Below are positions 1-10,807 of a DNA stretch of 64,000 bases, piece after piece (the stretch's first letter is position 1; every line of letters starts with the position of its first letter). Source of the DNA: Cytospora piceicola (Eukaryota; Ascomycota; Sordariomycetes; Diaporthales; Cytosporaceae); assembly GCA_023375675.1 (NCBI GenBank), contig JALQBC010000021.1:434001-498000 (forward strand), written 5' to 3'. Made by a program: the position numbers and the translations under genes. The notes under the pieces are model-generated. The model ran no database searches, was not told the DNA's origin, and was given only the letters and a program-made list of their open reading frames with translations.

Positions 1-388
1 TGCCTCTCTTATTGTCCATCCCATCCTTTTGCAAAGTTCTTCATGATCCGGTAGATGAGACGTTGGGCAAAGTTGGGAAGGAGCGCTCTCGACTACTCGC
101 AACTACCCCCCCCCCCCTACTCTTGCCTAAACGGAAGCCACACACTTTGCTGTCGTATCTTCACTCGCATCCCTCCTATCTTTTTTTTGCCTTTCTTGTT
201 CTCACTTGAGGCTAGGTTCAATTAATACCAAAGGTGTTTCGTCGACCCTCCTCAATTTGCCTGCCATCCTCTTCAAATCGACTTTTTGACCTTACCTAGG
301 TAGTCTTCCCTCCCTCCTCCTTCCGTCTGTCTTCTTCCTGCCGTTCTCTTCAACAGCAATCGGGCGTCACTCGAAAAACCTCCTGGAG
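1..388. other. Intergenic / 5' region of the kar5-like gene
   Basis: No gene is supported here. The stretch is pyrimidine-rich, with a run of nine C at about 107-115 and long CT tracts up to 350, as is common in promoters and 5' leaders of filamentous fungi. One copy of the palindrome TACCTAGGTA lies at 293-302. An open frame at 12-209 has low-complexity content and no protein-like features. Confidence 0.5.
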
Positions 389-1970
389 ATGAACTCGAAA
401 TCCTTCGTGTGGTTCGGTCTACTCTTGGCCAACCACGTCGTCGCATTTGGCTGGGGAAGTCAAAGAGTAGTGAAGACAGGCCCGCGTCATGATTTCAACC
501 TCAGCCCCTATGAAATTCTGCAGTCAGGATCGCCACCATCCGATGTCTACACCCTCGCATTGAGCGAGCTACAAGACCTCGAGTCCGAGCCTCTTTGTCA
601 CCGAATCGCTGCAAGACTCCTCGTTGGTAACTGCCAGCTGCTCGACGGCAAAGATGAAGCAACCATCTTGACCGACAGCGGTCGCCAGATCAGAGATTTT
701 GTCGATTCCTACGCTGCGAGTATGGCTATATGCGACCTCGAGCGAGGCAGATTCAACATTCCAAGCGCGTGCGAGAAGTTTCGGGAACCTGTCCTCGGCC
801 AGTTGCCACTCAGCGACAAGGCCCACCTCCACGTAACCTCCCGCGAGATCGACCACTGTTTGTCAGGCCTCGCTGCAGAAAACTCGGCTTGGTCTACATG
901 GGTTAGCTATCGCCACAAAGCTCTTAGGTTCTGCGAAGCTGCAATGGCAGATCAAGAGAAGGGTGAGTCAAAGTTGGCTCGTCCATGATGAACCTTGAAC
1001 TAACAAGCCTTCGTTCTCCTGCAGCCCAAAACATACTCCTCTACCAGCGACTCACCAAGGTCCTCGCAAAGTTGACACATGGCGTCGAGATCGACATCCA
1101 GAAGCACATGGAGAACCTCGAGCTTCGATTCAAGAAGGCTGGTACCGCCGCGCAAGACTTGGAACCGCAATTTGATCGATTGAGAGAGAAGTTGGTGCGA
1201 ATCGAGGACTATGTCTCCCACAATCTCGAACACGCGCTCAAGAATTCTGCCGAGTCTATCAACACCGGCCTGCATGATGCTACGAACCTTCAGCGACTGA
1301 TCGCAATGACCTTGCAGAGTGTCCTCGAGGGCACGTCACATGTCGCCGCGTCCCAAGAGAAGTCTGTGCAGCTTGCCAATCAGAACAACGACGACATGGA
1401 CAAGTGGTCTGCTGTAATAACCGCCGCCGCCGCGACCGCAATGTCACTCAACAAGCAGATAGTACGTATTTTTACCTCCGCGAGTGTCTCCTGATTGGCT
1501 AACCGTCTCTCTACACCCAGGAGCTATCCCGCCTTGACCTACAGGGACTGTCCACGCGCCAACACTCCCTGACGGAAGGACTAGACCGTCTCACCTCCGC
1601 GGCCGACGATATATCGTCGAAGTTTAATGACCACGCGCATGCGCTTGTCGAAGCCAAGAACATGACGGACGATCTCCTCGATACGCTCGAAGAAGTAGCC
1701 GTGGCTGCGGCTATCATCGAAGAAGCTAACTACTCCTACCTTCGGGGCTTTGGCCTCAGCAGCTGGGTCCCTTACATAATCAGCCCCATCGCGACACTGT
1801 TGCTGGGGTCCTACGGCCTCGCGCCCTCGGCGTTCAGGAACTTGGGTCTTATTGCCTTAGGGGAAGTCGTTGGCTTCTCGGTTTCTCACTTGAATTGTGT
1901 CACCTTCCCATGGCCGCCCCTATTTGCTACAGACGAGGCGGTGGTGAATGTTACAACAATGGCGTCTTGA
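389..1970 (+). CDS. kar5: Tht1/Kar5-family nuclear fusion (karyogamy) protein
   Basis: Predicted 486-aa protein from three exons: 389-962, 1025-1461 and 1521-1970. Intron 1 (GTGAGT...GCAG) has a CTAAC branch site. Intron 2 (GTACGT...CCCAG) has GGCTAAC. Reading phases match across both joins. The N-terminus is a signal peptide ([21 protein letters not shown]). It is followed by a Cys-containing luminal domain with Cys at about residues 70, 82, 115, 128, 157 and 182 in the family context LCHRIA...NCQLL...ICDLE...ACEKF. A helical, coiled-coil-like middle follows, then two C-terminal hydrophobic segments (about 420-443 and 447-465). This is the Tht1/Kar5 architecture. In yeasts the family sits in the ER/nuclear envelope and acts in nuclear membrane fusion during mating. 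Family assignment rests on the Cys pattern and layout. The function in this organism is inferred. Confidence 0.88.
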
Positions 1971-3069
1971 AACTTGGGGACACTGGATTTCGGCCGCTTG
2001 GTTTTGACCGGATTTAGACTTGATTTGGGTTGGGTTGCTTGCTTACAGTTCAGTGGGGATGATTCATTTTCATCATTTTCTTTTTTGGCATCCATTACGG
2101 GAATTGGGATCAGGTACTCACTTGCCATGATCGGGTAACATTCAATCACGGCAACAACGTGCGAGGGAGTTGATTTGCTATTATCGCTACATCAAATATG
2201 AAGCACATGAGTTTAACTTCGGCCGGTCCACATCATCAATCAAGATTCATTGCAAAGAGTTGCAACATATTCTACTTACCTATGAGCTATACCACCCCTG
2301 CCTGCCATGATCAGACTCAACTTTCTCGACCTTGTTTCATCCAGCCATGACCGGAAATCGGTCCAGACTCGTGGAGGATACTTTGACGATGATGGGTACA
2401 TATGGCCAGATGGGTACATATGGCCAGATGGGTACATATGACCAGATGGGTACATATGGCCAGAGTCTCTCATACCTGTGGTTCCTGCATAAGGTACACC
2501 CGTAGAGGAGTGTTATGTCTGCGCTGAGGAGTAACTCAAGCGTCGAAGATCAAGTACCTAGGTAGTCAATACCACCAAGTCGAGGCATAGTACACGGCTT
2601 GATGCAGCCAGGGACACTCACAGTGCAGTAGCAATAACGGAACCAGGGGGCGTCCTGTAGTCAAGGAAGGAGTGAGCTGATGGTTGGTAAGGTTTGCCAA
2701 TACGGATCGTATTGGCTGCATACCACCACCGGCTTCTGAACTAATATAGTCCTCACACAAGTACCCAGAGGGCCTCAGATCATTATTGCCAATTTTCTAG
2801 TCCCTGATCCCAGCATAACAACCGGTATACCTGGCCCAAAGGGCCTCGGATATAGTCAGGTCTCCTCGTGTATATCTAGCACACAAATGATCTGAATTCA
2901 CCTGCATGTTCTTCCAGAGTTTTTCTTTCCTCGTCTTCTCTTCCTTCTGGTGACCGAGAATCAACAAACTCTATATCCAGAATACCCAGCACACCCACGA
3001 CACTCACAACACCACAACACCACAACCACACACACTCATCTACCTTCCATCCACACGCTCACCCGCAAC
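1971..3069. other. Intergenic region, 1.1 kb, with a minisatellite
   Basis: No gene seen. It holds the kar5-like 3' region, four copies of an 18-bp minisatellite (2392-2463), one TACCTAGGTA palindrome (2555-2564) and the CT/CA-rich leader of the next gene (about 2910-3069). Confidence 0.5.
2392..2463. repeat. 18-bp minisatellite, four copies
   Basis: The unit ATGGGTACATATGGCCAG is repeated four times head to tail, with one substitution (GGCC to GACC) in the third copy. It contains the palindrome CATATG. No gene overlaps it. Confidence 0.95.
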
Positions 3070-4110
3070 ATGTCGACGCACACGCCGGCCACCGCGCCCT
3101 GCTCCACATTCCGGCAATGCCGGTGCCGCGCGCCCGACCCGAGCACCCACGCCTGGATGGGACGGCCGGCCCCGCTCGTCGTGTCGCACTACGCGGCCGA
3201 CTGCACCGGCTGCTACTCGTGCGAGTGGCTCCGGTACGCGGTGCACGCGCACGTGCCGGACCCGGCCCGCGAGGGCGAGATGGTGCCCAACACCCGCAGG
3301 CAGCTGCTCCCGGGCGGCGGGCGCGGGCCGGAGGAGCGCCGGCGGCCGGGGGCGGCCGTCATGTACGTCTACCCCAAGAAGGTGGGCGGCAGGCCGAGGT
3401 GGGTCGCCGTCCCCCGCCGGCCCTTCCTGCCCTACCTGCTCCGGGAGCAGGACACGGCGGGCGTCGAGAGGTTCGTGCGCCTGGACACCGGGGAGTGGGC
3501 CGGCCTGAGGGCCCAGGGCCGGCAGGACCTCCTCCTCGGCTGGGACGCCAGGCCCCCGCTGATGAACCCGCTGTACCCCGAGTTCGGGTACGGCCCCGGC
3601 GTGAGCCCCTACCTCCCGCCCGGGCACTGGGCCTACGGCAAGGGCCTGGCCCCGGCGCTGTGGTCCAGCCGGTGGGTGCCGGGCCTCGAGCCCCTCCCGC
3701 CGCACGCCGCCAACGCCGCGCCGCTCCCCGGGGGCAGCTGGTGCTGGGCGGCGGGGGCCGCGGGCGCGGGCGTGGGCGGCGACTTCCGCGAGGACAACAC
3801 CACCATCTTCGTGGGGTGCCTGGCGGGGGCGGCCACGCGGGGGGACCTGGCGGGGGCCTTTGGGCGCTTCGGCGAGCTGGCCGACGTCAAGGTGTTCGCG
3901 CCCGGGCGGGGGAGGGGGGCGGCCCCGGTCAAGAACGGCTTCGTGTACTTCTTCGCGCGGCGCGACGCCCAGATGGCCCTGGAGCAGCTGCAGGGCGTCC
4001 CCATCCGCGGCGAGCGCGTCCGCCTGTCGTGGGGCGAGCCCGAGGACCCGGGGCTGCTGAGGTCGAGGGCCGCGTGTCACGTCTACCCTGGTCCCGGGCA
4101 GGTGCAGTAA
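3070..4110 (+). CDS. GC-rich single-RRM RNA-binding protein, Nam8/Csx1 RRM3-like
   Basis: Predicted single-exon protein of 346 aa, starting at the first in-frame ATG (MSTHTPATAPCSTF). Residues about 244-322 form one RNA recognition motif: RNP2-like TIFVGCL, RNP1-like KNGFVYFF, and the ending VRLSWG. That ending is typical of the third RRM of Nam8/Ngr1/TIA-1-type proteins. Those relatives normally have three RRMs. Here the first 240 residues carry no visible RRM but have a Cys-rich start (CSTFRQCRCRAPD, DCTGCYSCEW) and Pro/Gly/Arg-rich sequence. Expected role: single-stranded RNA binding, probably in splicing or mRNA fate (inference). The reading frame is strikingly GC-rich, with G or C at nearly every third position, unlike its AT-richer flanks. 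The stop lies inside a GTAAGT sequence (4107-4112), so a downstream exon cannot be excluded. Confidence 0.8.
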   Translation: MSTHTPATAPCSTFRQCRCRAPDPSTHAWMGRPAPLVVSHYAADCTGCYSCEWLRYAVHAHVPDPAREGEMVPNTRRQLLPGGGRGPEERRRPGAAVMYVYPKKVGGRPRWVAVPRRPFLPYLLREQDTAGVERFVRLDTGEWAGLRAQGRQDLLLGWDARPPLMNPLYPEFGYGPGVSPYLPPGHWAYGKGLAPALWSSRWVPGLEPLPPHAANAAPLPGGSWCWAAGAAGAGVGGDFREDNTTIFVGCLAGAATRGDLAGAFGRFGELADVKVFAPGRGRGAAPVKNGFVYFFARRDAQMALEQLQGVPIRGERVRLSWGEPEDPGLLRSRAACHVYPGPGQVQ

Positions 4111-5365
4111 GTCATATCCCATCCCCTCCCCCTCCTCTATCTCCTCTGGTTTTCTCCTTGACACTTTGGAAGGTTTACTGACTAGAATGATACAATAGCG
4201 TGTTTGAAGACGCCGACACGTAGGTGTTTCGGGGACACTGAGCGTGGAGGGGATTGTTTTACTGTCATCGCGAATTTGAGTGTGTTGTTTGTGTGGGTTT
4301 GTTTTTGTTTGTATTTTGTTTCTGGTCATCTCTTTTTTCTCTCCTTTGTTTGGGACAGTAACTGGTTGTTTGCGATTCACGGTTTCCCGGACTCATTTCC
4401 CAGCAGAGCATGTTTCAAGCAAATTCTTTTCCAGATGGCGTGTCTGATCAAAAGTCATTTCAGCCTTCTGTTTTAATGTTTGGGTGTTTGGCCACGTTGA
4501 GCCTTTCGTCGGCGGCACACTATTATATTTGTGCCCCGGCGTTTAGGGTGGCATGGTTTATGCATATCTTTGGGCGCAAAACAGAAGATACCCGAGATCA
4601 TTGCTTTGGATACCTAGTATCAAGACATTCATGAATGACATTGATATCATTCAATCAGATACATTCACGATGGCAAGTGACAAACCTATTCCTATTGAAG
4701 TCCACCATCTGGAGTGCGTTAAGCCCCTCCTTCACGCTTGAGTATGCCTTGTTTATGCTCCTATGATATGGGCGTGTATACAATTCCTCTTGAGATATTC
4801 ACCACCTTTTGTAGACCTTATAGGCTATTGTAGGCTATCGTTGGTCGTTGAATGTCGTTGGATACCATATTGGTCTCCTTTTGGGAACGAGGTGACGTTG
4901 GAATACCCACGCGCCACAATGAGGCCAACTGTGGCTAGAAGACCGGCTTATGTATACACAGTAGTAGGTAGACAAACACCACTAACACCCAAACATTGAC
5001 TACTATGTACACCACTACAAGCCTGCAAGCCAAGCCTGTCAGCCTGTGTGTGTATGTGTGTGGCACAGCAAGCATCTCCGCCACGGAGCGTGATGTCATG
5101 CTGCAGCTGAGGGAGGTCAGCCAGACCGACTTACACGCTGTCGCTGTCGCTGTCGCTGTCGCTGTCTTGCCTTGCCCAGTCGATATAACCTACTTCTGCT
5201 ACTGCATTTCCCCCAAGGTGCTATCATTAAACCATCTCCCTGAACACACCTGCGAGCTACGTCGTTAAGCTTCTATCTCATCAGAAAGAAATCATAGGGA
5301 GGGCCAGAAACCCCATCAAGATCAGGCGTCCATACAACCATCTTGCAAACCCATCATCCATCACC
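4111..5365. other. Intergenic region, 1.25 kb
   Basis: No gene supported. The first part (to about 4600) is T/G-rich and looks like the 3' UTR of the RRM gene. A perfect hexanucleotide microsatellite (GCTGTC, five copies) lies at about 5137-5166. The last 100 bases are the probable leader of the small protein starting at 5366. Confidence 0.5.
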
Positions 5366-5756
5366 ATGAACAACGACAGCAACAAAGGCGTCACCGGCGC
5401 AGCCAAGACCGTCACCGGCATCCTCGGCAACACCGTCTCCGGCGTCACCCACACAGCCGGCGGTATAGTTGGTACGCTATACTAAAACCCCTCCACCCGG
5501 TCCCCTTCCCCTTTTGCCCTGCCCCCCCACCGCCCCAATAACTAGGGCGAAACAAAGAGGTGACGAGGCTGACTTGACACGCTCCTCACCCCCGACAGGC
5601 GGAGCAACCCGCGGCCTCGGCGAGACAGTCAACGGCCTGACCGGGGGCGTAGGCCGGCCACTCGGCGACGGCCTGGCCAGCGTGGGCACGGGGGTTGAGA
5701 ACGGCCTGGGCGATGTTGCCAAAGGTGCCAGGGACGCCGGGAACTGGAAGAAATAA
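5366..5756 (+). CDS. Small Gly/Thr/Val-rich protein (87 aa), function unknown
   Basis: Two exons, 5366-5471 and 5599-5756. The intron starts GTACGC and ends GACAG, and the phase-1 join completes a Gly codon. The protein begins MNNDSNKGVTGAAKTVTGIL and consists of loose repeats of the type G-x-T-V-x-G-x-x-G with no charge clusters, ending DAGNWKK. There is no signal peptide, membrane segment or recognisable domain. The regular Gly/Val/Thr spacing suggests amphipathic helices or a surface-associated small protein, but no function can be assigned. It is transcribed towards the coiled-coil gene at 6819-10807. Confidence 0.72.
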
Positions 5757-6818
5757 GCACCTTGCCTTTTTGTCGTTTCCAGATTGTCAGCCAGCTGCGA
5801 TGGGGATTATTAGTACTGTTGAATCCATCCAATTCGTGTCATGATTGTTGGGTTTATGTCGGATTTCTCGGTTCTTATGTGGTACGGATGTCTCTGGCCG
5901 AGTCTGAGCGACAGAGGCTCGAGGTACATGTCTACTACCTACATAAGTAATTGGCTTATGCAGTTGATGCAGTTTCGGGTTAAGATACCTGGCCGAGACG
6001 TCGAATTTGTCATGTTGACATGCCGTGACAAGCCTGTACGAAGCTGGGCTGCAGGCCATCCCATCGAGTCGAGTCCCACTGTCACCAGCAACTGCCCCCG
6101 ATTCGTCCACGTCACACACGACACAGGACACACGACGCAAGACATCACACAGTTTGGACGCTCATGCCACAAGACACGAATCGTAAAGTAGGGCAAAATC
6201 GGAATGGGTATCTGGTCCTTCCACTCAATTCTGACTCTTCGCCACACCAGGCACACGTCCTCCACAGGGTGGATGGGCGCCCAACCACTCACGAGAAGCT
6301 GGATACATAATAGTATGCATGCAGCATCTCCCTCTGACAACAGTCCCTGCATAGCCTCATGCAGGCTAAAACTCCAATGCTTGCTCGCTCGCCCGCTTTG
6401 CCAATAATCGATCCCGCAGCAGTGGACCTTGTCTGCTTTCCAAGGCCCCAATCTCCAATAGCAACGCAGCGAAACGGTCGGAGGGTATAGAATGCTAAAT
6501 GCGAAACACGCCGTATGCGAGGGGTTCGAGTAAGTACCTTGTTGTTAGTCCGCCTCCGAATGTTAGAAAGAAGAAGAAAAAATCCATCTCGGCCGAGGAC
6601 CGGGGGTAGGTAATTGCGATTAAAAGCATAAAATGTGAGCTGTCGGTTCCCCTTCAGGTGTGAAAAAGGGTTCTGTTGCGGGTACCGCATTCTTTGGTTG
6701 GTTGGTCTACGCCAAACATGTTGCGCGTCTCTGCTGTGGGTTTTGGTTGCATTGATTGCTCGACTAAGGGGGGGGAGGGGGGATACGAAGGAGGCGGCGC
6801 AGCGGGAGGCTGCCACGC
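5757..6818. other. Convergent intergenic region, 1.06 kb
   Basis: This segment lies between two genes pointing at each other, so it should hold both 3' UTRs. Several open frames cross it on both strands, but none shows protein-like composition or splice-supported extension. No gene is called. Confidence 0.5.
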
Positions 6819-9800
6819 CTACACCATCTGGCTGACATCGCTGTTAATCTTAGCAGCCGTCGCCTCCTCCATGGAGCGGAGGAGGTTCAGGTTCTGCTCG
6901 CGCATGTCGCTGTCAAGTGTCTCCAACGAGTTGACCGTGTGCCTCATCCTAGCTAGCTTCACCGTCACATCCGTTAGCACCGATCCTCCAGCCTGCCTGA
7001 TTGCGCAACCAAGGGACGTAAAAAATAGGATGAAAGAGAATTGCAGGGAGTGGATGTAAGGACTGCAAATAGCAAGGGGCTTTCGCACCAAAGCTAAAGC
7101 CGCTGAAGAATGGTCCGGCTCACCTTCCGCCGTGGTGCTGGTGGCTCCCGTCTCTCCAGCGGCGGCGGCATCATCTTCCGTAGCACCGGCGAATCTGCTG
7201 GCCGCCAAGTCTGTCGGCGACATGGGCATCGCCTTGGCCTTTTTGTTCGATCGGAACATGGTCAGCTCTATCGCACATACGCGGCGTCAGGGCGGCATAC
7301 CTTGGCCTCGGCAAGCTCCGCCTCCCTGACCTTGAGCTGCGCCATCAGCTCTCCGAGCTGTGACTCGGCCTTCTCAGCCCGGCCCGTGGCCTCGTTCAAG
7401 ATCTCCGTCATCGATTCGTGCATATCCCTGTAGTCTGCCTCCGCCGTCTTCGCCTTGGCCGTGGCCTCGAGCTTGTTTGCCTCGAGCTCTTTGTTAACCA
7501 TGTGGTAGTCACTCCTGAGTGCCTCCAGCTCCTCCGACGTCTTCATGGACTTGGACTCGGCAGCGGATACAGCCTCGTCGTAAGCCTTCTTGTACTTGGC
7601 GAGTTCCTCCCGAAGCGCATCAGTCTCTGCTGAGCCGGGCGTTCTTGGCTGCCTGTGCGCTTCCAGGTCTGCCTCAGCCTGGTACCTGGCAAACTTCTCA
7701 TTCGCAAGCTCGCCGCGGAGGTGGTCGATCTCCTCCTCAGCCTTGGCGAAGTTCGACTTGGCGGATTCCAGCGCAGTGTCGAGGTCAGACTTCGACTGCG
7801 AGAGTTGGCTGTCCAGCACAGAGGCGTGCTGGGTCTTGAGCTCCAGGATGGACTTCTCGTGCTGCTCCTTCAGGCTCTCCAGCTCAAATTTGGCGTCCTC
7901 GGCGCCACCAGCGTGGTCCTTCATCAGGTTCTCGATGGCATCGGTGTGGGATGCAACCAGCTTCTGGATATCGGAAGTGTGTGAAGCATAGAGTTCTTGC
8001 TTGACAGCCTCCAGAGCGGTGGCATGGTGCTCGTCAGCCTCCGACAACTTGGCCCTCAAAGAAGCAAGCTCGTCCTTGGATGCCTGGGCGTCCACGAGGT
8101 CCTTCTTCAGTCGCTCGAGCTCTGCAGCGTGGGCCTCGGAGAGTTCACTCTTCAACTGGTCAATTCGGCTCTCCAGTTCAGTGGCATGGTTGGTGTTCAG
8201 CTCGTTCTCGAGGTCCTTCAACTGCTTCGACAAGGTCTCCAGCTCCACCGCATGCTTGCTGTTGAGTTCGTTCTCGAGCTCCGCAAGCTGGGTGCCCTGG
8301 GCTCCCTCACCGGCAGACTTGGCTGCTGCGAGCTCCTCGCTGTGTGCGACCAGCAGTTGTTGCTTCTCCGACTCGCTCTTTTCGTTCAGTGCGTTGATGA
8401 TCTCGCCATGCGAAGCCTTCAGGATTTCCAGCTCCTTTGCCAGGCTTGTCTCGGCCTCGGCCTTCAAGATTTCGATCTGCTTGGCGTGGCTAGCCTTCAA
8501 TTCTTCCAGGTCGCCCAGGTGTGAGTCTCGCTCCGCAGAAACACCGCTCTTGGCGCTCTCCAGCTCTTCGGCGTGGCTGGCCCGGAGAGCATCGAGCGCC
8601 TTCTGGTGCTCATCCGCCTTGGACTCCAAAGATGCGACAGCGTTGGTGTGTTCGGCCTTTGCTGCTTCGAGAGCAGCGAGGGTGGAGTCATGCTGGCTCT
8701 TGAGGTCATCAAGAGCTTTGCTGTTGCTCTCAGAAACCGCGGAATGAGCCTGGGTCAGTTCATTGTGCCTGGCCTCAAGCTCCTCGTACTTGCGCTTGTA
8801 CATGGCCTCGCCTTGCAGGGCGTTGATCTCGTTCTCGTAGTCGGTCGTGATCTGCTTGAGATGCTGGTTATGCCTCTCTTCAATATCGGCGTGCTCCGAC
8901 TTGAGCTTTTCGATCTCCGCGTCCTTGATCTTCATTTCTTCCTCGAACTTGGAAATCGCCTCTTGCGCCTTCGAGGCCGTCTCCTCAGCCTCCTTCAATT
9001 TGGCTTCCATGGCCTGCATCCGCTCCTCAAAGGAGGAAATCTCGCTTGTCCTGGCCTCCATCTCAGCTTTTACACTCTGGGAGCTCGCCTCCGCAGCCTC
9101 GAGCTTGCTTGTCAGGTCTGCGACCTCACCCTCGAGAGAAGTGATCTTGGCAGCGGTCACGGCGCTCTCGTCTGTAACCTTGGCTTCATGGGCGCTCTCC
9201 AAGGCTGCCTGAGACTCGGTAAGCTCGTCGATCTTCTTTTGCAGATCAGCCATGGCGGCCTCATGGCCGGCTTTCTGATCCGCTAAGGCTTTCTCAAGGT
9301 CACTTGAGCCTGTCGCGCCCTGCTCAAGCTCTGCGGCATGTCTCGCCTCGAGACCAGCGATTGCCTCCTTGTGTTGTTCGCTCAGCGTCTGCTGCAGAGC
9401 CTCGAGTTTGGATGCGTGCTCCTCAGTGGCCTTGGTCAGGTTGATCTCGCTCTCGTTTAACCTGGCATCGTGCTCGGCCTTGACGGACTCGAGGGCCTCC
9501 TTGAGGGAGACGATCTCGGCATCTGTCGCGTTCTTGGCAGCAGTGAGGTCAGCCAGGTCCGCCTTTTGCCTCTCGAGCTGCTCCTCGGCTTCCTTGAGCT
9601 TCGCCTGGGCCTCAGTGATCTGAACCTCAAGCGCCTCGACCTCGGACTTGTGCTTCTCCTTGAGGCTCTCGAGCTCATCAGCGAGCTCACTGCGGGCGGC
9701 GTCGGAAGTTCCGTCGGTACCTTGCTCGGCAGGTACCGAGTTGATCTTCTCTGTGAGCTCCGAAATCTTTTCTGCAGAGGAAGAGATTTGCGCCTTGAGA

Positions 9801-10807
9801 GAGGTAATCTCGGTCTCGCTGTCCGTCAGCTTGCTCTTGAGCTCCTCGATCTCCTTGGTGGCTTCGGCCGAAGCAGTAGCCGAGCCAGCACCTGACATGG
9901 AGATGCGGTTGGAAGTCTTGGGTGTGCCGCTGGTCGAGGGTGAACCAGCAAGGGTAGACAAGCGCTTCTTGGCCTCGGCGACCGGGCCTGCTGCGGCTGG
10001 CCTTGTCGCTGTGCGTGTCGTGCTGGTCGAACTGATGCTTGCGTCTTTGGTGTGGCTGGAAGCCCTGCTGGTCGCTGTTGGCCTCGTCGAGGTTGTGGGC
10101 GAGGTCACGCCCGAGGGCGTTGGGGGTTTCCTGGCTGTGGTTGACGTGGTTGATGTAGGCCTGGGCTTGGGCGAGCCGCCGCTGGCGGCGCCCGACAGAG
10201 TCGAAGTCCTCCGGGCAGCAGTAGTCAGGGCTGAGGGTCTGCGCTTCTCGTCCTCCGACACGGAAGGCTGAGACCTGTGTGTAGAGGCCGCGGTAGACGG
10301 CCTCTTGGCGACGGTCGAACCTGCCGGCGGCCGTGTCGGAGGCTTGGTCGGCCCGCCGCCCGCGGTGCTTGTACGGGTGGCTGAGCTCGCGGTTGGCTTT
10401 GTGAGGGTGGACGAAGTGGCGCCAGGGCGGCGCGTAGCCGTGGTTGATGTCGTGGATGTTGGCCTCTTCGCTAGAGTCGGGGTACCTGCAGTCTTGGTGC
10501 CATTGGTAGTACCAGCAGCCGGCTTCTTCGCAGGAGGGGTAGCGGCGGCGGCCTCTTCAGAAGCAGGAGCGGCGGCAGGGGCATCCTCGGCAGCAGGAGC
10601 GTCCTCAGCAGGAGGGGCGTCCTCAGTAGCAGGGGCGTCCTCAGTAGCGGGGGCGTCCTCAGTAGCAGGGGCATCCTCAGTAGCAGGGGCGTCCTCAGTA
10701 GCAGGGGCGTCGGCAGCAGGGGCGTCCTCGGCAGGAGAGGGAGATTGAGGAGATCCCGCGGGAGCCTCCTCGTGCTGAACGACTTCAAAACCCTCGGCGT
10801 CGGACAT
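6819..10807 (-). CDS. Large coiled-coil protein with Pro/Ala/Thr-rich N-terminus
   Basis: Predicted 1,251-aa protein from three exons: 10807-7301, 7238-7124 and 6952-6819. Intron 1 is GTATGC...AAAAAG with a CTGAC branch site. Intron 2 is GTGAGC...CTAG with a perfect CTAAC about 20 bases before the acceptor. Phases close in frame. The N-terminus (MSDAEGFEVVQHEE) is followed by hexapeptide repeats of the type ATEDAP, then a Ser/Thr/Pro/Arg-rich low-complexity region to about residue 310. From there to about 1,169 it is almost continuous heptad coiled coil rich in Glu, Lys, Ala and Leu. The short C-terminal exons end SDVSQMV. No catalytic motif is visible. Comparable fungal proteins are often labelled M protein repeat proteins. 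A cytoskeletal, septal or tethering role is only a guess. The intron-1 acceptor is the weakest call: a 35-base alternative ending at 7266 is also in phase. Confidence 0.82.
10575..10735 (-). repeat. 18-bp coding minisatellite (ATEDAP hexapeptide)
   Basis: Within the coiled-coil gene an 18-bp unit (on the plus strand GGGGCGTCCTCAGTAGCA, with small variants) is repeated about six times. It encodes alternating ATEDAP/AAEDAP hexapeptides. The period is a multiple of three, so copy-number changes would keep the frame open. Confidence 0.9.

Noticed and set aside
3040..4380. Long antisense and alternate-frame open readings over the RRM gene (up to about 446 codons)
   Set aside because: They arise because the GC-rich gene has few stops in any frame. 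Their translations are Arg/Pro/Gly-rich shadows, while the plus frame from 3070 contains a proper RRM.
7418..10748. Many plus-strand open frames opposite the coiled-coil gene
   Set aside because: Leu/Ser-rich mirror frames of a Glu/Lys/Ala-rich coiled coil. No splice signals or domains.
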